Part shown: piece after piece, positions 43,706 to 51,556 of the stretch
Numbering within the stretch: the stretch's first letter is position 1
Layout: the number at the start of each line of letters is the position of its first letter
Notes under the pieces: model-generated
The model's database searches: none
What the model saw: only the letters and a program-made list of their open reading frames with translations
Told to the model about the DNA's origin: nothing
Source: Pedobacter sp.
GTDB taxonomy: Bacteria > Bacteroidota > Bacteroidia > Sphingobacteriales > Sphingobacteriaceae
NCBI GenBank assembly: GCA_025351765.1
Contig: JANXVH010000036.1
Span: forward strand, 1-56,185
Length of the DNA stretch: 56,185 nt
Direction of reading: 5' to 3'
Position numbers and translations under genes: made by a program

Positions 43706-46522
43706 TTATTTCGACAAGTACATCGACTTATCTTTATATAGCTTTCTAAAATATGGATCCTCAAGGTCTTTAATGAACCTGATGGATTCTCCAGTAGATT
43801 TCATTTCAGGGCCTAATTCTTTAGTTACCTCAGGAAACTTATCGAATGAGAATACAGGTTCCTTTATCGCGTAACCATTCAGTTTCCTTACAATATCGAA
43901 GTCCTTTAATTTACTCACACCCAGCATCACTTTTGCAGCAATGTTGATGTAAGGTACATCGTAAGCCTTGGCAATAAATGGAACTGTTCTGGATGCCCTT
44001 GGATTTGCTTCGATAACATATACTTTATCATCTTTAACTGCAAACTGGATATTTAACAAGCCAATAACATTTAACGCTCGCGCAATCTTCTTTGAATACG
44101 CCTCCATATCGCTAATTACTTTCTCAGATAAACTGAAAGGGGGCAATACAGCAAATGAATCTCCAGAATGGATCCCTGCTGGTTCAATATGTTCCATTAA
44201 TCCAACAATATGTACATCTTCCCCATCACATATAGAATCTGATTCTGTTTCTTCTGCCCTGTCAAGGAAATGATCAATCAACACCCTGTTGCCAGGAAGA
44301 TCTCCAAGTAGTTTAACAACAGCTTTCTCCAAGTCCTCATCGTTAATAACAATACTCATGCCTTGTCCCCCAAGCACATAACTTGGTCTAACCAATACCG
44401 GATAGCCTACTTCTTTGGCCACAACAATTGCTTCTTCCGCATTTTCTGCAACCCCGTATTTAGGATAAGGAATACCAAGCTCTTTAAGAAGATCCGAGAA
44501 CCGACCCCTGTCTTCCGCTACATCCATATCGTTGTATGAAGTGCCGATGATCTTGATTCCATTCTCATGAAGCTTTTCTGCCATCTTAAGTGCCGTCTGA
44601 CCGCCAAGCTGTACAATAACACCAACAGGCTTTTCAAGTTCTATAATCTCGCGAACATGCTCCCAGAATACCGGCTCAAAGTATAGCTTATCAGCCATAT
44701 TGAAATCTGTTGAAACCGTTTCAGGATTACAATTGATCATGATGGCTTCAAACCCAGTTTCTTTTGCCGCAAGTAAGCCGTGCACACAAGAATAATCAAA
44801 CTCAATCCCTTGCCCAATACGGTTCGGTCCTGATCCTAAAACGATTATTTTCTTTTTTCCTGATGGGATCGATTCGTTCTCGTCCTCAAATGTTGAATAG
44901 TAGTATGGTGTCTGAGCTGCAAACTCTGCTGCGCAGGTATCAACCATTTTGTAAACGCGATTTATCCCTAAAGATTTTCTGCGGTCGTATACTTCATCTT
45001 CGGTTACGTTACCTAAAAGGTAAGCTATCTGAATATCAGAAAATCCCTTTTGCTTTAGCGTAAAGAAAAAATCTTTAGGAATGTTTGTAAGCGTGTAACG
45101 TTTCACTTCTATCTCCAGATGTACCAACTCCTGGATCTGTGTTAAGAACCATTTATCTATACGTGTAACCTTACGGATAGACTCCAACGGAACGCCCATA
45201 CTCATGGCATCCTTAATCAGGAACAACCTATTCCAGCTGGCATGCTCAAGACCGTACATAATCTCATCGATGCTTCGATTATGCTTGCCATCTGCACCTA
45301 GTCCTGCCCTACCTATCTCTAAACTCTGACAAGCCTTTTGCAATGCTTCAATAAAACTGCGACCAATTGCCATTACCTCACCTACAGATTTCATTTGCAG
45401 GCCTAGCTCCATATTGGCGCCTTTAAACTTATCAAAGTTCCATCTTGGCACCTTGACAATTACGTAATCTATCGTAGGCTCAAAATATGCAGAAGTTGTT
45501 TTAGTAATCTGATTTTCAACCTCATCAAGGTTATAACCAATGGCCAACTTAGCAGCAATCTTGGCAATAGGATACCCAGTTGCCTTACTTGCCAACGCAG
45601 AAGAGCGGGATACCCTTGGGTTAATTTCGATAGCGATGATATCATCATTATCCGGGTTAACAGAAAACTGAACGTTACACCCTCCGGCAAAATTACCTAT
45701 GGCGCGCATCATTTTGATTGCCTGGTTGCGCATATCCTGATAACAGCGGTCAGACAGGGTCATAGCCGGTGCAACAGTAATAGAATCACCGGTATGGATA
45801 CCCATTGGGTCAAAGTTCTCGATAGAGCAGATAATGATCACATTGTCATTACTATCCCTCAATAACTCCAATTCGTATTCTTTCCATCCAAGTACAGCTT
45901 GCTCCACCAAAACCTCGTGAGTTGGAGAGGCTTCCAGTCCGCGTTTCAATGCCGCATCAAAATCTTCCTTCTTATGAACAAAACCACCACCTGATCCGCC
46001 AAGCGTGTAAGAAGGGCGAATAACTAGCGGATAGCCAATTGTTTGTGCCGCTTCTTTACCTTCAAGATAGGAATTGGCGATCTTTGAAGGTGCTACACCT
46101 ACGCCTATATCAATCATTAACTGGCGGAATGCCTCCCTATTCTCAGTTTTCTCAATTGCAGCGGTATCAACACCAATAATTCTGACACCGTATTTTTCCC
46201 AAATACCACGTTCTTCTGCCTCAATACAAAGGTTTAAGGCTGTCTGACCGCCCATTGTAGGTAATACAGCGTCTATTTTACGTTCTATCAAAATCTCTTC
46301 AATAGACGCCACTGTTAATGGCCTGAGATAAACATGATCTGCAATTACCTTATCGGTCATAATAGTAGCAGGATTGGAGTTAATAATAGAAACTTCAATT
46401 CCTTCATCTTTTAAGGATAATGCTGCCTGGGATCCTGCGTAATCAAATTCGCAGGCTTGGCCAATAATAATGGGTCCAGATCCAATAATCAGTACTGAGC
46501 GTATGGAGGTGTCTTTTGGCAT
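43706..46522 (-). CDS. carB: Carbamoyl-phosphate synthase large subunit lacking the allosteric domain
   Basis: 938 aa; the E. coli subunit has 1073. CarB makes carbamoyl phosphate from ammonia, bicarbonate and two ATP for pyrimidines and arginine. Both ATP-grasp halves are present (GSGPIIIGQACEFDYAGSQA and LGSGPNRIGQGIEFDYSC as their N-terminal signatures; INPRVSRSSALASKATGYPI and EANPRASRTVPFIAKA as metal sites). The sequence ends right after the second half (LGPEMKSTGES, KLYKDKSMYLSK), so the C-terminal methylglyoxal-synthase-like domain that binds UMP, IMP and ornithine is absent. No frameshift hides it: a terminator lies 6 bp past the stop. carA is not adjacent. Confidence 0.96.
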   Translation of the reverse strand: MPKDTSIRSVLIIGSGPIIIGQACEFDYAGSQAALSLKDEGIEVSIINSNPATIMTDKVIADHVYLRPLTVASIEEILIERKIDAVLPTMGGQTALNLCIEAEERGIWEKYGVRIIGVDTAAIEKTENREAFRQLMIDIGVGVAPSKIANSYLEGKEAAQTIGYPLVIRPSYTLGGSGGGFVHKKEDFDAALKRGLEASPTHEVLVEQAVLGWKEYELELLRDSNDNVIIICSIENFDPMGIHTGDSITVAPAMTLSDRCYQDMRNQAIKMMRAIGNFAGGCNVQFSVNPDNDDIIAIEINPRVSRSSALASKATGYPIAKIAAKLAIGYNLDEVENQITKTTSAYFEPTIDYVIVKVPRWNFDKFKGANMELGLQMKSVGEVMAIGRSFIEALQKACQSLEIGRAGLGADGKHNRSIDEIMYGLEHASWNRLFLIKDAMSMGVPLESIRKVTRIDKWFLTQIQELVHLEIEVKRYTLTNIPKDFFFTLKQKGFSDIQIAYLLGNVTEDEVYDRRKSLGINRVYKMVDTCAAEFAAQTPYYYSTFEDENESIPSGKKKIIVLGSGPNRIGQGIEFDYSCVHGLLAAKETGFEAIMINCNPETVSTDFNMADKLYFEPVFWEHVREIIELEKPVGVIVQLGGQTALKMAEKLHENGIKIIGTSYNDMDVAEDRGRFSDLLKELGIPYPKYGVAENAEEAIVVAKEVGYPVLVRPSYVLGGQGMSIVINDEDLEKAVVKLLGDLPGNRVLIDHFLDRAEETESDSICDGEDVHIVGLMEHIEPAGIHSGDSFAVLPPFSLSEKVISDMEAYSKKIARALNVIGLLNIQFAVKDDKVYVIEANPRASRTVPFIAKAYDVPYINIAAKVMLGVSKLKDFDIVRKLNGYAIKEPVFSFDKFPEVTKELGPEMKSTGESIRFIKDLEDPYFRKLYKDKSMYLSK

Positions 46523-46526
46523 AAAA

Positions 46527-46586
46527 TGATCTATTTATAGACAGAATCGTCCGGGAGATACATAGATCACCGACTCTTCTGTCGGG
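46527..46586 (-). promoter_or_regulatory. Structured carB leader
   Basis: Between the -7 box and the carB ATG, two hairpins can form: TGATCTAT (46527-46534) with ATAGATCA (46562-46569), and CCGAC (46570-46574) with GTCGG (46581-46585). No T-run follows, so any control would be through folding or translation. Confidence 0.4.
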
Positions 46587-46589
46587 ATG

Positions 46590-46597
46590 CAAAGTTA
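46590..46597 (-). promoter_or_regulatory. Putative -7 box of carB
   Basis: The minus strand reads TAACTTTG (TAnnTTTG), placing a transcription start near 46584 and a leader of about 60 nt. Confidence 0.5.
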
Positions 46598-46685
46598 CGC
46601 TTTTGCACATTATAAATAAGCTATTTTTTTAAAAATTATTGTAGCTGTTTAAACCAATTGGAACGACATTTGCAATAGACAGTTT

Positions 46686-47207
46686 ATGAAAAAATTACTT
46701 CCATTAGTTTTCGTCGCCACGCTAGCAATAGCCGGCTGTGCTACTGTACAGTCCATCATAAAATCTACCTTTCCATATACAGCTAACATCATTATTCCGG
46801 CATCTGGCAAAACCGGTACTACCATTTCTGCAAACTCGTCTGCAACCAGTATAGATCAGGTTTTCGGCAACCAGAACGGCACCAATTATATCAAAGAGGT
46901 GAGAATAGCCTCTGCAAAATTGACGGCTTATAACCCTGCAAATACCAGTCTTAGTATGTTTAAGTCTGTTAAGTTATTTATCTCAAGTGGTAGCAGTGGC
47001 GAGGTTATGGTAGCCTCAAGAAATGATGTTCAAGCCAATATCGGTTCTGATCTGGTATTGGATATAGACAACTCCCGCTTTCTGGATAATTATGTGAAAG
47101 GCAGTAGTATTAGTGTTAGAATGGAATATGTGCTTAGAAACAATACAACTGCTGATATCAGCATCAAAACATCCCTAAGTTTTACTTCAATTCCTAAAAC
47201 CCAGTAA
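46686..47207 (+). CDS. Small lipoprotein of unknown function
   Basis: 173 aa. MKKLLPLVFVATLAIAGCAT is a lipoprotein signal with lipobox IAGC. The mature protein is rich in Ser, Thr and Asn and beta-strand pattern (SVKLFISSGSSGEVMVAS, GSSISVRMEYVLRNNT). I do not recognise the family. It is divergent from carB. The PnuC-type gene follows after 71 bp but has a good promoter of its own, so this gene need not belong to the thiamine locus. Confidence 0.75.
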   Translation: MKKLLPLVFVATLAIAGCATVQSIIKSTFPYTANIIIPASGKTGTTISANSSATSIDQVFGNQNGTNYIKEVRIASAKLTAYNPANTSLSMFKSVKLFISSGSSGEVMVASRNDVQANIGSDLVLDIDNSRFLDNYVKGSSISVRMEYVLRNNTTADISIKTSLSFTSIPKTQ

Positions 47208-47244
47208 TATTTATTGCTATTCTTTCCATATTTCAGTAACACTC

Positions 47245-47274
47245 TTGCAAAAATCCGAAGGTTCGTTACTTTTG
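47245..47274 (+). promoter_or_regulatory. Bacteroidota-type promoter directly at the pnuC-type start
   Basis: TTG at 47245-47247, a 19-nt spacer and TACTTTTG at 47267-47274: an excellent match. The expected start point, some 5-8 nt on, coincides with the ATG at 47279, so the mRNA may be leaderless. Confidence 0.65.
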
Positions 47275-47278
47275 ATTT

Positions 47279-47893
47279 ATGATTGATGTATTAAGGGATA
47301 GTTTCCAGCAATTGTTTCTTCAAACAGGGGCATTGGAATGGATGGGTGTTTTTACAGGAATCTTATGCGTATGGCTGGCTGCAAAAAACAACATCTACAA
47401 CTGGCCTATTGCCATTGTTAGCGTAGTCATCTACATGTTCATTTTTCTGCAATCCAAGCTATATGCAGATATGGGTCTTCAGGTTTATTTCCTGGCTACT
47501 AGTTGTTATGGCTGGTACTATTGGAGTAAGAGCAGAAACAATCCAGAACGCTCCGCCCCTATTAGTCAGATTACGCGAAAAGAAATCCTATTTTTCATCC
47601 TCGGTGTTATTGCTTTCACCGGGATTATTGGACTCTTCTTACACAAACAAACTGATGCATCATTTCCTTTTATCGATAGCTTTTGCACCGCCTGCAGCAT
47701 ACTTGCACAGGTTTTCCTAGCACGCAAGGTGTTGCAAAACTGGCTAATCTGGATTTTTGTTGACATCATTTATGTTGGTGTTTATATCTCAAAAGATTTG
47801 TATGCAACGGCGATCATGTACGCGCTCTATATTTACATTGCCACAATTGGATATTTAGACTGGAGAAAAATATACCGTGAACAGGGAAATTAA
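47279..47893 (+). CDS. PnuC-family vitamin transporter, probably thiamine (PnuT-like)
   Basis: 204 aa with about seven hydrophobic segments, the size and pattern of the NMN_transporter (PnuC) family. Typical parts: WMGVFTGILCVWLAAKNN (about 20-37), WPIAIVSVVIYMFIFLQSKLYADMGLQ and CYGWYYWSKS. PnuC proteins move nicotinamide riboside or, as PnuT, thiamine by facilitated diffusion, with trapping by a kinase. The P-loop kinase gene overlaps its end by 17 bp, and a TPP riboswitch with a receptor gene comes next, so thiamine is the likelier substrate. That is inference from context; the family itself is clear. Confidence 0.85.
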   Translation: MIDVLRDSFQQLFLQTGALEWMGVFTGILCVWLAAKNNIYNWPIAIVSVVIYMFIFLQSKLYADMGLQVYFLATSCYGWYYWSKSRNNPERSAPISQITRKEILFFILGVIAFTGIIGLFLHKQTDASFPFIDSFCTACSILAQVFLARKVLQNWLIWIFVDIIYVGVYISKDLYATAIMYALYIYIATIGYLDWRKIYREQGN

Positions 47894-48407
47894 AAAAATA
47901 GCCATAGTTGGGCCTGAAAGCACGGGCAAGTCGACTGTCACAAAGGACCTCGCAAAGCATTACCAAACTTTATGGGTGCCAGAATATGCCCGATATTATT
48001 GTGCGGCTTTAACTGAGCCCTGTAATTTACAGGACGAGGTAAACATGTTCCACGGACAGCTGGCTCTTGAAGATTCCATCCTCGCTATTGCAGATAAACC
48101 ATTAATATTTTGCGACACCACATTTTTAACTGTCAAGATCTGGAGTGACGAGGTATTCGGACAAACACCAGCGATTGTGTTGGATGCATTGCCTGTTTAC
48201 CATTATGATTTTTACCTGCTTATGGATATAGATTTGCCCTGGCAAGAAGATCCGCTAAGGGATTTCCCACATAAAAGAGCACATTTCTTAAATACCTGGC
48301 ATCAAGAATTAAAAGTATTAAATGCCCAATATCAAGTTATTGGTGGCATAAAAGAACGAACAAGTAATGCAATAGCGGCCGTTGAGCAATTTTTGAATAC
48401 TACTTAA
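47877..48407 (+). CDS. NadR-like P-loop kinase coupled to the PnuC-type transporter
   Basis: 176 aa starting at GTG (47877), 17 bp inside the transporter gene. The fold is that of the NadR kinase domain (AAA_28): Walker A GPESTGKST (about 12-20), VPEYARYY, FCDTTFLTVKIWSDEVFG and DIDLPWQEDPLRDFP. NadR phosphorylates nicotinamide riboside, but the adenylyltransferase domain is absent here. In this locus it could phosphorylate thiamine and trap it in the cell. Both roles are possible; the neighbouring TPP riboswitch favours thiamine. Confidence 0.82.
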   Translation: MNREIKKIAIVGPESTGKSTVTKDLAKHYQTLWVPEYARYYCAALTEPCNLQDEVNMFHGQLALEDSILAIADKPLIFCDTTFLTVKIWSDEVFGQTPAIVLDALPVYHYDFYLLMDIDLPWQEDPLRDFPHKRAHFLNTWHQELKVLNAQYQVIGGIKERTSNAIAAVEQFLNTT

Positions 48408-48439
48408 CGCAAAATATTATTTGGTTTAAAAATTTTATA

Positions 48440-48447
48440 TACATTTG
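48440..48447 (+). promoter_or_regulatory. -7 box before the TPP riboswitch
   Basis: TACATTTG matches TAnnTTTG. TTTG at 48420-48423 may be the -33 part, with a rather short 16-nt spacer. Transcription would start near 48454, just upstream of the aptamer. Confidence 0.55.
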
Positions 48448-48456
48448 CCGCATCAA

Positions 48457-48564
48457 AAGGGGGTGCCTTGTTTTGTAAAAAACACAAAAACAGGCTGAGA
48501 ACATACCCAATATATCTGTAAAAAGATATATGCACCTGATCCGGATAATGCCGGCGTAGGGATT
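48457..48564 (+). promoter_or_regulatory. TPP riboswitch (THI element)
   Basis: The aptamer is complete: GGGGGTGCC (48459-48467), the conserved CTGAGA (48495-48500) then ACATACCC, a variable P3 arm (TATATCT with AGATATA, 48511-48530), ACCTGAT (48534-48540), GGATAATGCC (48543-48552) and GCGTAGGGA (48554-48562). It binds thiamine pyrophosphate and normally lowers expression of the gene after it. The next gene is a TonB-dependent receptor, followed by a ThiE-like gene. Confidence 0.96.
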
Positions 48565-48586
48565 GGAGTTATGGAGTTTAACTGGG

Positions 48587-48609
48587 CTGTAAGTGCCCCT
48601 TACTTACAG
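48587..48609 (+). promoter_or_regulatory. Hairpin in the riboswitch expression platform
   Basis: CTGTAAGT and ACTTACAG form a perfect 8-bp stem with a 7-nt loop. An alternative stem, GGGC (48584-48587) with GCCC (48595-48598), excludes it. No T-run follows, so a translational switch upstream of the TTG at 48634 fits better than a terminator. Confidence 0.5.
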
Positions 48610-48633
48610 TGGTTTAACTTAAAAAATAAAACA

Positions 48634-50889
48634 TTGAAAAAATTAATCTTAGCACTTTTTGTGCTGGTTGTGCCATTTTTAACTCGTGCACAAAACAAAC
48701 CCGCAGTAAGCGTAAAAAGAGACACGCTTATTAAACTGGATGAAATTACTGTAAAAGCAACCAGGGCCGGAGCCAAATCTGGAGCTACCTACAAAAACAT
48801 CACTAAAGCCGAACTGGAAGTAAATAACTTCGGCCAAGACCTTCCTTTTCTTTTAAACAACACGCCAGGCGTAGTTATTACTTCAGACGCTGGTGCTGGT
48901 GTAGGCTATACCGGAATTAGAATCCGTGGTAGTGATGCCAGTAGGGTCAATGTAACTATAAACGGCATCCCTTACAATGATAGCGAAAGTCAGGGTACCT
49001 ATTGGGTAGATATGCCCGACTTTGCGTCTTCTGTAGACAATATACAGGTTCAGCGCGGCGTAGGGACGTCCACCAATGGTGCAGGTGCTTTTGGCGGAAG
49101 CCTTAACATCCAAACTGCGTCATTTACAGATAAAGCTTACGCTGAGCTCAACAATACTTATGGATCGTTCAACACCTTAAAAAACACAGTTAAGATTGGC
49201 ACGGGGTTGATCGACAACAAATGGAGTTTTGATGGAAGGTTATCTCGCATCAAATCAAATGGTTTTATAGACCGTGCTGCTTCAGATCTAAGGTCATTTT
49301 TCCTATCAGGTGCTTACCATGGCAAGAAAGACTTGTTTAGGGTAAACATCTTTTCCGGTACGGAGAAAACTTACCAGGCCTGGAATGGTGTTCCTGAGTC
49401 TCGCTTAAATGGAAACCAAGCAGAAATGGAAGCGTATATCGCCAGAAATTACCTTTCGGATGCTGATGCACAGCACCTCCTGACTTCCAACAGCCGCACC
49501 TACAATTCATTTACTTACAGAGACCAGAACGATAACTATGCCCAAACCCATTACCAAGCTTTGTATGCCAGGCAACTTAACGAAAAGCTATCGTTAAATG
49601 GGGCTTTACATTATACAGATGGAAAAGGGTATTTTGAAGAGTTTAAGTCGCAAGATCGATTTAGTAAGTACGGCCTCCCTAATGTAGTTATCGGTGCAAC
49701 AACTATAAACAAATCAGACCTCGTTCGCCGCAGATGGCTGGACAATGATTTCTACGGCGCAACATTTGCTTTGAATTATACTGCAGAATCTAACCTGAGC
49801 TTCGTCTTTGGTGGTGCTTATAATCAATACAATGGCAAGCATTACGGACAAGTGATCTGGGCCCAATACGCCTCTACCGGTGATAATTTCCGCCACTATT
49901 TTGATGGCAAAGGAGATAAGGACGATTTCAATGTTTATGGTAAAGTAAATTACGCTCCTGTAGAAAAACTAAGCTTGTTTGCAGACCTTCAGTACAGAAA
50001 AGTGGATTACAAGATTGGTGGCAATGATAAAAACCTGATACCTTTGAATTTCAACAATAAGTATGATTTCTTTAATCCTAAGGTTGGTGCAACTTATACA
50101 TTCAATGAACAAAATAACCTGTATGCGTCATTCAGCGTAGCGAATAAAGAACCCAACCGTGATGACTTTACCAATATCAGGGCAGGTCTGCTACCAAAAG
50201 CGGAAAGGTTAAATGATGTAGAACTGGGTTATCGTTTTAACGATGGCGCCCTAAATGTTGGGGCAACCGCCTATGGAATGTTTTATAAAGACCAGCTAAT
50301 TTTTACCGGGGAGATCAATGACTTTGCTGATGCCTACCGTCAAAACGCCGCCAAAAGCTACCGTGCCGGTATTGAGCTGGATGCTTCTTATGTTATCAGT
50401 CCCAAATTTGTTGTTAATGCAAATGCCGCATTCAGTAAAAACAAGATTAAGGATTATGTGGATTATGTTTCAGAGTATGATGATAATGGTGACGTAGTAA
50501 ATATCATAGCTACCAATTATTCAAATCCGGATATTTCATTTTCTCCGGCTTCTGTACTTTTTGGAGAGCTGGTTTACAAACCCACAAGCGGGCTCGCTTT
50601 AGCTATTCAAACTAAATACGTAAGCAAGCAGTTTATGGACAACACGCAGAACAACGGCAGGCAACTGGATGCCTACTGGGTTAACAATGCCAGGCTGGGG
50701 TATGACTTTAACTTTAAGGGGCTAAAAAATGTTAACATTGGTTTGCTTGTAAACAACATATTAGATAAGAAATACGAGAGCAACGGTTATACCTACAGCT
50801 CGGCTTATCAAGGCTCGGTTACTACAGAGAACTTTTATTTCCCTCAGGCAGGAACAAATTTCCTACTTTCGCTTAACCTCAAATTTTAA
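48634..50889 (+). CDS. TonB-dependent outer-membrane receptor, TPP-regulated (thiamine uptake)
   Basis: 751 aa if translation starts at the TTG at 48634, which gives a proper signal peptide (KKLILALFVLVVPFLTRAQ). The frame also opens at an ATG at 48571, but those 21 residues do not look like a leader, the ATG is only 7-8 nt after the aptamer, and a hairpin covers the region. The plug domain (about 45-150: LPFLLNNTPGVVITSDAG, GIRIRGSDASRVNVTINGIP, QVQRGVGTSTNGAGAFGGSL) precedes a 22-strand barrel ending in Phe. Control by TPP implies transport of thiamine or a precursor across the outer membrane. Confidence 0.92.
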   Translation: MKKLILALFVLVVPFLTRAQNKPAVSVKRDTLIKLDEITVKATRAGAKSGATYKNITKAELEVNNFGQDLPFLLNNTPGVVITSDAGAGVGYTGIRIRGSDASRVNVTINGIPYNDSESQGTYWVDMPDFASSVDNIQVQRGVGTSTNGAGAFGGSLNIQTASFTDKAYAELNNTYGSFNTLKNTVKIGTGLIDNKWSFDGRLSRIKSNGFIDRAASDLRSFFLSGAYHGKKDLFRVNIFSGTEKTYQAWNGVPESRLNGNQAEMEAYIARNYLSDADAQHLLTSNSRTYNSFTYRDQNDNYAQTHYQALYARQLNEKLSLNGALHYTDGKGYFEEFKSQDRFSKYGLPNVVIGATTINKSDLVRRRWLDNDFYGATFALNYTAESNLSFVFGGAYNQYNGKHYGQVIWAQYASTGDNFRHYFDGKGDKDDFNVYGKVNYAPVEKLSLFADLQYRKVDYKIGGNDKNLIPLNFNNKYDFFNPKVGATYTFNEQNNLYASFSVANKEPNRDDFTNIRAGLLPKAERLNDVELGYRFNDGALNVGATAYGMFYKDQLIFTGEINDFADAYRQNAAKSYRAGIELDASYVISPKFVVNANAAFSKNKIKDYVDYVSEYDDNGDVVNIIATNYSNPDISFSPASVLFGELVYKPTSGLALAIQTKYVSKQFMDNTQNNGRQLDAYWVNNARLGYDFNFKGLKNVNIGLLVNNILDKKYESNGYTYSSAYQGSVTTENFYFPQAGTNFLLSLNLKF

Positions 50890-50892
50890 AAC

Positions 50893-51525
50893 ATGAAGAA
50901 GTTCATAGAGAAACTCCATTTTATTACACATGATATTGAACAACATACACATACGGAGCAGGCCAGGATTGCTTGTGAAGCCGGCGCTAAATGGATTCAA
51001 TACCGTTGTTTAACAAAGGGGGATGATGAACTACTTAAAGATATTAATGTGATAGCTGATTTATGTGACGATTGGGGAGCAACCCTGATCGTCACAGATC
51101 ACATTCACTTCAACGAAAAAGCAGATATCCAGGGCTTTCATATAGAAGATATGGATGCAGATTTCGTTGCACTAAAGTTGCGACTTGGAGAAGCAATAAC
51201 GCTCGGCGGGTCATCTAATACTGTAGAAGGATTAATAAGGCTGGCACAGCAAGGCGTAGACTATGCAGGTCTTGGCCCTTTCAAAACAACCACTACAAAA
51301 CCCAATAACGCACCACTGTTAGGTATTAAAGGATACGCAGATGCGATGATCCTTTTAAAACAGCAGCATATTGATTTACCTGTACTAGCGGTTGGTGGGG
51401 TTACTATTGATGACATCGATCAACTAATGGCCACAGGAATTTTCGGTATAGCGGCTTCATCTGCTATTAATCAGGCTGATAATATGAGAAATGCCTACCT
51501 TGATTTTTACGATAAAGTCATGTAA
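50893..51525 (+). CDS. thiE: ThiE/TenI-family thiamine phosphate synthase-like protein
   Basis: 210 aa, 3 bp after the receptor gene and so under the same riboswitch. ThiE joins the thiazole and pyrimidine phosphates. Conserved parts: WIQYRCLTK for the pyrophosphate-binding Q-x-R-x-K (spacing changed), LGPFKTTTTKPN for GP-x-T-x-TK, and LAVGGVT. Departures: TDH where ThiE has ND, EDMD where it has GQED. The barrel seems intact, but the metal and substrate residues differ, so activity, or a shifted substrate, is uncertain. No thiC, thiG or thiD is nearby. Confidence 0.82.
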   Translation: MKKFIEKLHFITHDIEQHTHTEQARIACEAGAKWIQYRCLTKGDDELLKDINVIADLCDDWGATLIVTDHIHFNEKADIQGFHIEDMDADFVALKLRLGEAITLGGSSNTVEGLIRLAQQGVDYAGLGPFKTTTTKPNNAPLLGIKGYADAMILLKQQHIDLPVLAVGGVTIDDIDQLMATGIFGIAASSAINQADNMRNAYLDFYDKVM

Positions 51526-51556
51526 ACTCTATACATTTGTCTAAAATTCTATCCCT

